Shown: one piece after another, positions 8,580 through 15,743 of the stretch
Layout: each line of letters opens with the position of its first letter
Position numbering within the stretch: position 1 is the first letter of the stretch
NCBI GenBank assembly: GCA_015233285.1
Contig: JADFYA010000018.1
Location: 1 to 19,710, forward strand
Direction of reading: 5' to 3'
Origin: Deltaproteobacteria bacterium
GTDB lineage: Bacteria > Desulfobacterota > JADFXK01
DNA: 19,710 bases
Notes under the pieces: model-generated
Told to the model about the DNA's origin: nothing
Database searches by the model: none
Seen by the model: only the letters and a program-made list of their open reading frames with translations
Translations under genes and position numbers: made by a program

Positions 8580-8629
8580 TTAAGGTTATGGGACGGAAAC
8601 ATTCCAAACATGGTGGCATGCAACCTTAA
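8580..8629 (+). other. Stem-loop between pilin 1 and its partner gene
   Basis: TTAAGGTT (8580-8587) and AACCTTAA (8622-8629) are perfect complements enclosing 34 nt. It starts one base after the pilin stop and ends 5 bases before the AGGAGG of the partner gene. There is no T-tract, so it is more likely an mRNA stability or processing element than a terminator. The corresponding gap in unit 2 is twice as long and lacks the same stem. Confidence 0.4.
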
Positions 8630-8646
8630 CCATTAGGAGGGTCTAA

Positions 8647-8862
8647 ATGAAAAAAATAGCAATGATTCTGACCATAATCGGCTTGTTGGCCGGGATTGCC
8701 GCCTTTGTCTTTTCTCAAAATCTGGGCTACGGCATCAGCGGGGTCCATGCGGATGGAATCAAAAACTGGAAGTGCACCACAGCCTCTCCCACACTTTGGT
8801 ATGTGACGGTTCCCAAGGGATCCGCACCTATGGCTGTCACCTCACTAAGCTCTTCCGGTTAA
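8647..8862 (+). CDS. Tiny secreted pilin-partner protein, copy 1 (candidate split-pilin C-terminal piece)
   Basis: 71 residues, with a strong AGGAGG six bases before ATG. The N-terminus is MKK plus a hydrophobic stretch (4-21) ending VFS-Q, a plausible Sec signal, leaving about 48 residues. It could also stay as a membrane anchor. The mature core YGISGVHADGIKNWKCTTAS is conserved in the copy-2 paralogue and resembles, as I recall, the last beta-hairpin of full-length deltaproteobacterial pilins (a Val/Lys-His-x-x-Gly-x-Lys-x-Trp/Tyr pattern). There is one Cys (C43). It has no pilin leader peptide of its own. By position and pairing it parallels Geobacter PilA-C/Spc after PilA-N, though much shorter. 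Function is inferred; the gene itself is well supported by its conserved duplicate. Confidence 0.85.
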   Translation: MKKIAMILTIIGLLAGIAAFVFSQNLGYGISGVHADGIKNWKCTTASPTLWYVTVPKGSAPMAVTSLSSSG

Positions 8863-9127
8863 CAGCCTCACGATGCCGGCGGCGTGTTTTGTTAAACATA
8901 AGCCAAGATCGGCCTTGAACCAACCTACCACCTCAGTTCAACCGGCGCCGGACGCCGAATTCTCGTCTCCTTCCTTAAAAAAATACCATAAAAACGGTAA
9001 GATTTCCCGCTGTTTTCTCCACCTCCGATGTGCTTTGTTTTTTCCTGGAATATATCAACTTGTTATTTGTTTGGGAAGCCGGCCGGAAAGGAAGTATCAA
9101 CCATTTTCAAGGGAATACCCGAGCAGG
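8863..9127. other. Gap after partner gene 1
   Basis: No gene seen. It holds the motif TAAGCCAAGATCG at 8898-8910, conserved after partner gene 2, a weak stem (TTGAAC/GTTCAA at about 8915-8941) at the place where unit 2 has a strong hairpin, and a degenerate AAGATTTC block near 9000. It ends at the activator palindrome of cassette 2. Confidence 0.5.
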
Positions 9128-9142
9128 TGACAAATTTTGTCA
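9128..9142. promoter_or_regulatory. Palindromic upstream activator site, cassette 2
   Basis: TGACAAATTTTGTCA has the same TGACAA-N3-TTGTCA palindrome as cassette 1, also followed by AATAG-TTCC. Its centre is about 144 bp before the -24 element. Conservation through a duplication in which the rest of the spacer has drifted supports function. Confidence 0.65.
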
Positions 9143-9277
9143 AATAGTTTCCGTTTTTTGTTCCAAGCGCATAAGGACGGCGGACAAAACTTGATTCAAC
9201 GGTTCCTCCTTTCCTCTAATAGGATGTTCTAACGACGAATTTAGCCAGGTTTGTTTTCCCTCCTGTTGACTTGATGA

Positions 9278-9293
9278 TGGCACACTTCCTGCA
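9278..9293 (+). promoter_or_regulatory. Sigma-54 (-24/-12) promoter of pilin 2
   Basis: TGGCACACTTCCTGCA has the -24 element intact and CTGC instead of TTGC at -12; the GG-to-GC spacing is the required 12 bp. The predicted start is near 9304, giving a leader of about 147 nt, the same as cassette 1. The T-to-C change at the -12 element may alter strength relative to promoter 1. Confidence 0.72.
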
Positions 9294-9450
9294 TTATAAT
9301 AAAGCAAATAAAGAATCAAAAAAAAGATTTCTGCGTGCAGACACTTTTTCAATTATTCGAAGCAAGACAAAGGGGGGTGATAAAAGTCTGGTGATTGTTG
9401 TCAATACTGTTAGACAAAGAATTTAACGATGGAATTCAGGAGGACCAACA

Positions 9451-9792
9451 ATGATTACAAAAGTCAAGAACCACAAAGGTTTTACCTTGATCGAATTGAT
9501 GATCGTTATCGCCATCATCGGTATCTTGGCGGCGATCGCCATTCCCCAATTCGCTGCTTACAAGATCAGCGCCAACAATGCCGCCGCGGAAAGCGACGTG
9601 CGGAATCTCCAGACCGAATGTGAAGCTATCTATGCCGACTGCGACAGCTACCCAGATGCACAGGGGCCGACCACCGGGGGCGGGGGGAACGTCATTCCTT
9701 TGAAAACAGGTGTAACCCCCACTTGTCCTTCCCCAGCTCGGAATTTCTCAATTTCTAACGGCGTCTCGCTAGCCCTCAATGCCTCAACATGA
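9451..9792 (+). CDS. Type IV major-type pilin, short, copy 2 (PilA-like)
   Basis: Prepilin of 113 residues with leader MITKVKNHKG, then FTLIELMIVIAIIGILAAIA with Phe1 and Glu5. The mature protein is 103 residues with Cys at 47, 54 and 82. It is nearly identical to copy 1 over the first 60 mature residues and divergent after that, with a Gly-rich insert (about 66-69) and an end FSISNGVSLALNAST that reads like an inner beta-strand of a pilin cut off before the final hairpin. A strong AGGAGG lies 7 bases before ATG. The leader is more basic (three Lys) than that of copy 1 and closer to the pilin norm, so this may be the better expressed or better processed copy. Its partner gene follows after 137 bp. 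Confidence 0.94.
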   Translation: MITKVKNHKGFTLIELMIVIAIIGILAAIAIPQFAAYKISANNAAAESDVRNLQTECEAIYADCDSYPDAQGPTTGGGGNVIPLKTGVTPTCPSPARNFSISNGVSLALNAST

Positions 9793-9929
9793 TGTTCCAC
9801 TTACCCCGACCTGGCACGGAACTTCCCGGTCTAAGAACGTGGCAATGTCATCGGTGAGCGATTTGCCGGGGTGTGGGTTATGGACGGAAGCTTTACCGAA
9901 ATCGGTCATTCAGCCTCAGGAGGATCCAA

Positions 9930-10148
9930 ATGAAAAAAATAACAATGATTTTAATCGTAATCGGCTTGTTAGCCATGATTGCTTCCTTTGCCTTCTCTCA
10001 GAATCTGTCCTACGGCATCCAAGGGGTCCATACGAATGGAACAAAGAAATGGGCTTGCACTACAGCGAATCCCACACTTTGGTATACTGTGTGTGACAAG
10101 GGTGCCACTGCTGCAAAAATCAGCACAAGTATCACTACCGGCCCTTAA
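9930..10148 (+). CDS. Tiny secreted pilin-partner protein, copy 2 (candidate split-pilin C-terminal piece)
   Basis: 72 residues. The start at 9930 is fixed by AGGAGG at 9918-9923 and by alignment with copy 1; the in-frame ATG at 9873 would add 19 unmatched residues ahead of the signal sequence. MKK plus a hydrophobic stretch ending in FAFS-Q looks like a Sec signal, leaving about 49 residues. The core YGIQGVHTNGTKKWACTTAN followed by PTLWY is shared with copy 1. It has two Cys (C43 and C55) where copy 1 has only the first. The ends of the two paralogues differ. Proposed role: the C-terminal subunit or chaperone of pilin 2, by analogy with Geobacter PilA-C/Spc. Not proven from sequence. Confidence 0.86.
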   Translation: MKKITMILIVIGLLAMIASFAFSQNLSYGIQGVHTNGTKKWACTTANPTLWYTVCDKGATAAKISTSITTGP

Positions 10149-10203
10149 GAAGCATCCCGTTGCTTGCAGAACGCCTTGTCAAACCTAAGCCAAGATCGTT
10201 GTT

Positions 10204-10248
10204 TCAACTAACCTGCCTCCCCTGATCAACCGAAGGCAGGTTAGTTGA
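10204..10248 (+). terminator. Long perfect stem-loop after the second pilin cassette
   Basis: TCAACTAACCTGCCT (10204-10218) pairs perfectly with AGGCAGGTTAGTTGA (10234-10248), a 15-bp stem with a 15-nt loop. Only GCTTTA follows, not a proper T-tract, so it is either an imperfect terminator or a stabilising hairpin at the 3' end of the pilin mRNA. It separates the highly expressed pilins from the ABC operon. Confidence 0.55.
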
Positions 10249-10314
10249 GCTTTATCGAGATAAAGGGCCCGGCCTGTAAATCCGATCCTTCCTTCGAAAT
10301 AGTATAAGAACGTG

Positions 10315-10413
10315 AAGATTTCTCGCTTCGCTCGAAATGACAAAAACGCCGCGCTCCAAACGCTCTACACCGCTGTCACTTCGGAGGTTGTCATTTCGAG
10401 CGAAGCGTCTTAG
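10315..10413. repeat. Inverted repeat D, dispersed-repeat core
   Basis: CGCTTCGCTCGAAATGACAA (10324-10343) is perfectly inverted at 10388-10407, with an extended AAGATT/TCTTAG match. The same motif occurs inside elements A and B, but here without their terminal repeats or flanking duplications. A degenerate AAGATTTCCCGCT near 9000 stands at the matching place in pilin unit 1. No coding potential. Confidence 0.7.
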
Positions 10414-10629
10414 TGCGTGCTTGCCCTGCGCCTTATTGAAAAGTGAGAATCATGACCGTGCACGGTGTTGTACTGAACCCGCTCATGTCACATGTTATAT
10501 AGAACCCAAGGAAATTGACGACTCGGAGATCCAGCAAAGGTATTAGACACAACAACCGGTTAAATGGCTACATGCCTTTCATGGAAATTTCTGCGTCCTC
10601 CCAGGTGTGTTTTATGGCAGGCAGGACAA
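10414..10629. other. Gap upstream of the ABC operon
   Basis: No gene seen. A perfect 12-bp palindrome ACCGTGCACGGT (10455-10466) could be an operator. An extended -10-like TGTTATATA (10493-10501) lacks a well-spaced -35. A promoter for the four-gene operon probably lies here, but I cannot place it firmly. Confidence 0.35.
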
Positions 10630-11553
10630 ATGGTGGCCATCGAATTTGAAAATCTGACTAAGATCTACCAAACAGGGTTAAGAAGAAAAACAGTTACGGC
10701 CCTGACCAATTTCTCCCTGTCCGTCGAGGAGGGAGAAGTCTTCGGTTTTCTCGGATTAAACGGGGCCGGAAAATCTACGGCCATCAAGGTGTTGTTAGGC
10801 CTGATCAAACCCACCAGCGGCCGCGCCACAATATTCGGACAACCCGGCAGTGATCCGGCGGCGCGGCATTGTATCGGTTTTCTACCGGAAAATCCTTACC
10901 TCTATGACCATCTCAACCCCAACGAACTCATCTCTTTCGCCGCAGGAGTCACCGGCAAGAACCGTCGTCAGGTTATCAGCCGGGGCCGGGAGTTACTGGA
11001 GCGTCTCAGCCTAACCGAGGTAACGACGCAACCCCTTCGGCTCTTTTCCAAAGGGATGACTCAAAAGATGGGCTTCATTATGGCCATCATTCATGATCCG
11101 GATGTGATCATTTTGGATGAACCGATGAATGGTCTGGATCCCCAGGGCCGCCGTATCGTGGCTGATATCATCACCGAACTGCGCGCCCGGTCCAAAACCG
11201 TTTTCTTCAGCTCCCATATTCTTAATGACGTTAATCGGTTGTGTAGACGGGTGGCCATCATCCACCGGGGCAGTCTTCATTATCTGGGAAGGGTTGATGA
11301 ACTCTACGACGGCGCATTTCGCTACCGCATCCGGTTGAAGGGACCGGTGTCCGGATTAACCGGTATTTCAGCCCCTATTACGGGGAATATGGAATTCCCG
11401 GAGTTGCTCTGTCCACAGGAAGAACTTATCCCGGCTATTGAACAAATCAATAGCGCCAAACTTATGATTCTGTCAATTGAGCCGGAACGGGAAGAGTTGG
11501 AGGATGTCTTCATCAGGATTGTCACAGAAGGACAAAATGAACCGATTCCTTAA
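10630..11553 (+). CDS. ABC-2 type transporter ATP-binding protein
   Basis: 307 residues from ATG at 10630, chosen because AGGCAGGA lies just upstream and the protein then begins at the usual first strand; an upstream in-frame ATG at 10564 adds 22 residues of no family character. Walker A GLNGAGKST (42-50), signature FSKGM (139-143, the variant usual in CcmA/NatA-type ATPases), Walker B ILDEP (161-165) and switch His196 are intact. It powers a transporter with the permease encoded next, whose start overlaps its 3' end by 17 bp. Family members export polysaccharides, peptides or drugs, or act in gliding and secretion systems; the substrate is unknown. Its place just after the pilin cassettes recalls, from memory, the ABC genes downstream of pilA in Geobacter. 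Confidence 0.92.
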   Translation: MVAIEFENLTKIYQTGLRRKTVTALTNFSLSVEEGEVFGFLGLNGAGKSTAIKVLLGLIKPTSGRATIFGQPGSDPAARHCIGFLPENPYLYDHLNPNELISFAAGVTGKNRRQVISRGRELLERLSLTEVTTQPLRLFSKGMTQKMGFIMAIIHDPDVIILDEPMNGLDPQGRRIVADIITELRARSKTVFFSSHILNDVNRLCRRVAIIHRGSLHYLGRVDELYDGAFRYRIRLKGPVSGLTGISAPITGNMEFPELLCPQEELIPAIEQINSAKLMILSIEPEREELEDVFIRIVTEGQNEPIP

Positions 11554-12361
11554 CATCTACCACCTGGCGGTGATAACCTTTAAAGAAGGCATCCGCGACC
11601 GGGCTCTCATCGGCGTGTTCATCATTAGCCTGGTCATGATGGTTATAAATGTAGCCTTCATTAGCTTCTTCATGCGGGATTTGGGCAAAGTCTCGGTTGA
11701 TTTGGGCCTATCCACCGTGTCTTTGGCCGGGCTCACCCTGGTTTTATTTATCGGACTCAATCTGATCAGCAAGGACCTGGATAAAAAAACCATCTTCCTC
11801 ATCTTGAGCCGGTCCGTTTCCCGAACCCAATATCTATTAGGGAAGTTCGCCGGGTTGATGGTGCTTATCATTATGTCCATGGCCATTATCGGCCTGGTTT
11901 CATTTTTGTCTATTTTCCTGATTAAATCGTTCCTGGCCGTGGGGTTCTTTGCCAAAAATTTTTCATGGTTGACTTTTTTCTTGGCTTGGGGGATGTCGGT
12001 GGTGTCATTGATGACCCTGACGGCGGTCGGCTTTCTGTTTTGCACCCTGACGTCTCATGTTTTTGTGGCCATGGTCATTACCTCCATGGTCTATTTGATC
12101 GGCCAGTCTCTACCTCATATCCAGGAACTGGTCCTGGCCCGGCAACAGGTCCTAAAGGTCTCCGGCACCATGAAGTTGATTATCCAGATTCTATATTATA
12201 TCATGCCGGATTTCAGCTTGTTCGATCTCAAGCTCCAGGCCGCCCACGGGTTACCGGTGGATCCCGGTCACGTTCTCTGGGCTGTCCTTTACGGCCTGGT
12301 TTACACCACAGTTTGCCTCTGGCTGGCGGATCTTGTTTTTAAGAAAAAGGAATTCGTTTAA
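11537..12361 (+). CDS. ABC-2 type transporter permease
   Basis: 274 residues with about six membrane segments (roughly 23-45, 58-78, 103-130, 143-170, 178-195 and 245-265). The cytoplasmic loop with DLDKKTIFLILSRSVSRTQY followed by LLGKF is typical of ABC-2 permeases of the NatB/CcmB-like type. The start is ATG at 11537 with AAGGA upstream; a longer in-frame start at 11477 would lie deep inside the ATPase gene and is unlikely. It is coupled to the ATPase (17-bp overlap) and to the next gene (stop and start share one base, TAATG). It forms the membrane half of the exporter. Confidence 0.9.
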   Translation: MNRFLNIYHLAVITFKEGIRDRALIGVFIISLVMMVINVAFISFFMRDLGKVSVDLGLSTVSLAGLTLVLFIGLNLISKDLDKKTIFLILSRSVSRTQYLLGKFAGLMVLIIMSMAIIGLVSFLSIFLIKSFLAVGFFAKNFSWLTFFLAWGMSVVSLMTLTAVGFLFCTLTSHVFVAMVITSMVYLIGQSLPHIQELVLARQQVLKVSGTMKLIIQILYYIMPDFSLFDLKLQAAHGLPVDPGHVLWAVLYGLVYTTVCLWLADLVFKKKEFV

Positions 12362-13203
12362 TGGGCCGGCGGTGGGCAATCCTGATCGTCGTCCTCCTGG
12401 CTATTCAAGTCACATGCCTGACTAAGCTAAGGGAATATTATAAGCAGACAGAAGACATCCAACGCACAATTCCATTACCCTCGGAAAATTTCCTTAAACT
12501 CATCAGGCTGGAATTTAGCGGATTATTGTCCGACTGTATCTTCATCCAGGCCCAGGTGACGCTGGGCAACCGCCAGACCAGGGAGATAACCCCGGAGACT
12601 TCTAATCTGGTCATGGCCTTGATTGACCGGACCGTGGCCATTGATCCATACTTTCTTGACCCCTACTACCTGGCCCAGGCGTTTGTCTGGTATTCCAGGG
12701 GGCCGGATGAAATCAGACGAATCAACCAGTTGTTGATCACCGGGGCGGGATACCGCACCTGGGATGCGGATTTGCTTTTCTACGCAGGGTTCAATTACTA
12801 TTTTTTCTTAAAAGAATACCGGCAGGCAGGTGACTTGTTTAGTCAAGCCGCCCAAATCCCGGGGGGGTGGGCCGGGCTGGCCGGGCTAGCCGCTAAAATG
12901 TATCAGCGGGGCCGTGACACCGCGTCCGGCATCGTCCTGCTTAAGAGTATGCTCCTCCGGACGAAAGATAGAGAAATTCGAAAATATCTCGAAGCCAGAT
13001 TAGACCTGTACCAAAAAATGTATTACCTAGAATCGGCAGCTAAAATCTACCAGGAAAAATTTCTAGTCCCCCCCCGGCAAATCGAGGAATTGGTCGCCGC
13101 CGGTATCATTCCATCCGTCCCCGTCCCTCCTAAAGGACAAAAATTTTATCTGGATATCCAAGGGAATGTCGACATTGAAAGAGAAACTGCTCCAAAGAAT
13201 TAA
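12361..13203 (+). CDS. Membrane-anchored protein of unknown function, TPR-like helices
   Basis: 280 residues. An N-terminal hydrophobic segment (about 5-21) acts as a signal-anchor. The rest is predicted to be outside the cytoplasm and is rich in amphipathic helices: YFLDPYYLAQAF, YAGFNYYFFLKEY, then GDLFSQAAQI reads like TPR-type pairs. I recognise no family. It starts on the last base of the permease stop codon and overlaps the next gene by 38 bp, so all four genes should be made together. This suggests a scaffold or partner for the exporter or for the TMTC-like enzyme. Confidence 0.82.
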   Translation: MGRRWAILIVVLLAIQVTCLTKLREYYKQTEDIQRTIPLPSENFLKLIRLEFSGLLSDCIFIQAQVTLGNRQTREITPETSNLVMALIDRTVAIDPYFLDPYYLAQAFVWYSRGPDEIRRINQLLITGAGYRTWDADLLFYAGFNYYFFLKEYRQAGDLFSQAAQIPGGWAGLAGLAAKMYQRGRDTASGIVLLKSMLLRTKDREIRKYLEARLDLYQKMYYLESAAKIYQEKFLVPPRQIEELVAAGIIPSVPVPPKGQKFYLDIQGNVDIERETAPKN

Positions 13204-15694
13204 AACTCTGACAAATAGATGTTCCAGATTCCTACCGCATACTCTGATCACGCTCATAACCTCCATTGCTTACGCCCCGTCCTTCAGAGTCCCATTTATA
13301 TTTGACGACACATCAAACATTGACGAAAAGGCCATAATTTGTAATCCTGGAAGCTTGAAGGACTTTTTCCTCTTCTCCAACCGGCCGGTGGCCGATGCGG
13401 TCTCCTGGTTTAATTTCCAGACGGCCTACCTGAATGTAAAATGGTATCATATCACTAACCTGGCCATCTACCTGATTACCGGATTTTTACTTTTCCAGAT
13501 CTTAGTTAAAACGATTGACCGGGAAGGACTGCTGGAGCGGTTGGGAAGCCGGCGGGACTGGGCCGCGGTTATCCTGACCCTGCTTTTCATGGTGCTGCCG
13601 GTCCATACCCAGGCCATTACCTACATCGTCCAGGGCCGCATGACCGGCCTGGCCACCATGTTTTATTTGGCCGGCCTGGCTTTGTTTCTGGCCGGAGTGG
13701 AGCGCCAAGGCTGCAGAAGCCGGCTTTATTACCTGGGTTCCTGGTTTAGCTTGTTGTTGGCCATGGGGAGCAAAGAGATCGCCATTACCGCCCCGGCCAT
13801 GATTTTATTGTATGATTTATTTTTCGTCTCCAGATGGGACCTGTCACGCCTGGCCAAGCGGAAATGGGTTCACCTGGCGCTGTTTTCAACCATTGGATAC
13901 GTTGTCTGGCTTCAGTTCCATTTTAACTATGGTCCATCCGTCGGAGTCGGGTTTAAGGAGGCTTCTTCGACTTCCGGAGTGATCAGCGTCAAACCTTTTA
14001 ACTACCTGATAAGCCAATTTGAAATAATCATCTATTACTTTAAGCTGCTGGTCTGGCCCACCGGGCTTAGATTGGATTATTATTGGCTCCCGGCCAAAAA
14101 TATAACCGAGTTTAGGGTCTGGGGTAGTTTTCTCCTCATTCTCGGTGCGGTCATCTTCGCGGTCAGGTTGTCCAAACGAAACCGGTTAATGTCGTTTGGC
14201 GTCTTCTGGTATTTTATTACGTTATCGCCCGAGTCCAGCTTTATCCCCCTGGCCGATCTTATTTTTGAACACCGGGCCTATCTGCCGTCGGTTGGGTATA
14301 TTTTTTTCCTGGCCGGATTGGCCGGTGAACTGCACAAGGCGCCGGCCGTGATAAGACGCCCCAAGGTGGCATTGGCGTCGGTCATCTTGCTTCTGGCCGT
14401 TTATGGCGGGCTGACTTTTTCCAGGAACCTGATGTGGACGAAACCGTTGGTCATTTGGGAAGATAACGTGGCAAAGGCTCCCGGTCTTTTTCGTCCGCTG
14501 ACTAATTTGGGCGCCACTTATCTGATCCAAAACCGGGTTGAAGATGCCAGGCGGGCCACGGACCAGGCCGTGGCGGTAAGGCCTCATCCCCTCACTTTGT
14601 CAAATCTGGGTTTGATCTATAATCGCCTGGGCCAACCGCAACGAGCCAAGGCTCTGCTTGGCCAGGCCCTAAAGATAAGCCCTAATAACGCTAGCGTATT
14701 GGTCAATATGGCGCAGCTAATACACGAGCAAGGCGACACCCGGCAAGCCATTGAGCTGGTGGAAAAAGCCATAAAAAATGAGCCGAGCCTGACCAACGCT
14801 TATGTTGCCCTGGCCAGGATGTGGGTGGCGCTGGGATCCGAAGGAAAAGCGGTGGCTGTGCTGCGTCGGGCCCTCGTGGTGAACCCCAAAAATCATCTCA
14901 TCTTTGATGAGTTAGGCCATACTTACAAAGACATGGGGATGATTTCGCAAGCCAAGGAAAATTTCTTAAAAGCGATTAAGCTTAAACCGGATTTCAAGGA
15001 GGGCCGGGTCGCTTTAGCGGATATATACCGGGATCAGGGTGATTTTGCAGCCACGGTGAAGGAATATCAGGAGTTATTGGACTGGATGCCGGAAGATGCC
15101 GACGTCCTCAGTCGCCTGGGGGCACTGTACATTGCCACATATGAGCTTCCTCAGGCCGAAAAAATCTTGCTTAAGGCTTATAAATTGCATCCGGATCATC
15201 AAGAAACGACTTACAACCTGGGAACATTGTATTTCACGCTGGGTCAACTCGATTTGGCTACAGAATTATATCTAAAGACCTTACCTCAGATTACTACCCA
15301 GGAAAAACTGGGCGAAGTTCTCAATGCCTTGGGACTATGCTATCTGCACACCGACCGGCCGAAAGAATCTCTGGCCTATTTTGCCGAATCAGTTGAGATT
15401 TGTCCTAATAATCCTGAAACCCACTTCAACTGTGCGTTGGCCGCCAGTATCTTAAACGATTATCAGGTTGCCGCAAGCGAATATCGTCTGACCCTGGATC
15501 TCAACCCGAATCACCAGGGAGCTAACCAGAATTTGGGGATCATTTACAGCGACTACCTGCACGACCCGGTTCTGGCCAAAAAATACCTCCAGCGCTCCCT
15601 CGCCCTGGCCGCCCCCGGCCCGGATACGGAGGCAGTCAAAAAATTGCTCAGGCAACTGGAAGTCCATGCCCAAGAAGCCGGATCCACTCTTTAG
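13166..15694 (+). CDS. TMTC-like multi-membrane protein with TPR array, putative O-glycosyltransferase
   Basis: 842 residues. The N-terminal half (about 25-430) has roughly ten membrane segments. The first loop carries FIFDDTSNI (Asp47-Asp48), then a WYHITNLAIY segment and later FEHRAYLPSVG, the layout of TMTC/PMT-like GT-C proteins. The C-terminal half (about 440-835) is an array of about ten to eleven TPRs. TMTC proteins in animals transfer O-mannose; bacterial relatives are mostly uncharacterised. Lying in the same strand run as the pilins, it is a candidate pilin O-glycosyltransferase (inference). ATG at 13166 overlaps the previous gene by 38 bp with AAGGG unusually close; TTG at 13175 is an alternative with better ribosome-site spacing. 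Confidence 0.88.
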   Translation: MSTLKEKLLQRIKTLTNRCSRFLPHTLITLITSIAYAPSFRVPFIFDDTSNIDEKAIICNPGSLKDFFLFSNRPVADAVSWFNFQTAYLNVKWYHITNLAIYLITGFLLFQILVKTIDREGLLERLGSRRDWAAVILTLLFMVLPVHTQAITYIVQGRMTGLATMFYLAGLALFLAGVERQGCRSRLYYLGSWFSLLLAMGSKEIAITAPAMILLYDLFFVSRWDLSRLAKRKWVHLALFSTIGYVVWLQFHFNYGPSVGVGFKEASSTSGVISVKPFNYLISQFEIIIYYFKLLVWPTGLRLDYYWLPAKNITEFRVWGSFLLILGAVIFAVRLSKRNRLMSFGVFWYFITLSPESSFIPLADLIFEHRAYLPSVGYIFFLAGLAGELHKAPAVIRRPKVALASVILLLAVYGGLTFSRNLMWTKPLVIWEDNVAKAPGLFRPLTNLGATYLIQNRVEDARRATDQAVAVRPHPLTLSNLGLIYNRLGQPQRAKALLGQALKISPNNASVLVNMAQLIHEQGDTRQAIELVEKAIKNEPSLTNAYVALARMWVALGSEGKAVAVLRRALVVNPKNHLIFDELGHTYKDMGMISQAKENFLKAIKLKPDFKEGRVALADIYRDQGDFAATVKEYQELLDWMPEDADVLSRLGALYIATYELPQAEKILLKAYKLHPDHQETTYNLGTLYFTLGQLDLATELYLKTLPQITTQEKLGEVLNALGLCYLHTDRPKESLAYFAESVEICPNNPETHFNCALAASILNDYQVAASEYRLTLDLNPNHQGANQNLGIIYSDYLHDPVLAKKYLQRSLALAAPGPDTEAVKKLLRQLEVHAQEAGSTL

Positions 15695-15743
15695 CCCCCA
15701 GGCCAAGTTGGCAACGTGTTCGGACCAACCCAGGGGTTCAGTC

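Larger units (their letters stand above)
7921..9020 (+). repeat. Tandem duplication, unit 1 (pilin cassette)
   Basis: Unit 1 and unit 2 (about 9121-10330) match in order along their whole length: palindrome, spacer, -24/-12 promoter, leader, prepilin gene, partner gene, the trailing motif TAAGCCAAGATCG (8898-8910 here; 10186-10198 in unit 2) and a further block around AAGATTTC (near 9000; 10315 in unit 2). The start of the prepilin genes is best conserved and the intergenic parts have drifted, so the duplication is not recent. Boundaries are approximate. Confidence 0.8.
9121..10330 (+). repeat. Tandem duplication, unit 2 (pilin cassette)
   Basis: Second copy of the cassette described at 7921-9020, with the same order of palindrome, sigma-54 promoter, prepilin, partner and trailing block. 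The pilin-to-partner gap is 137 bp rather than 67 bp, and a long hairpin is present downstream. Confidence 0.8.

Noticed and set aside
9779..10096. 105-codon frame overlapping the end of pilin 2 and partner 2
   Set aside because: It is a shadow in another frame; the partner gene has the ribosome site, signal peptide and a conserved paralogue.
7926..10343. CRISPR array or phage attachment sites considered for the repeats in the pilin region
   Set aside because: There are only two to three copies at kilobase spacing, with no regular repeat-spacer pattern and no integrase.
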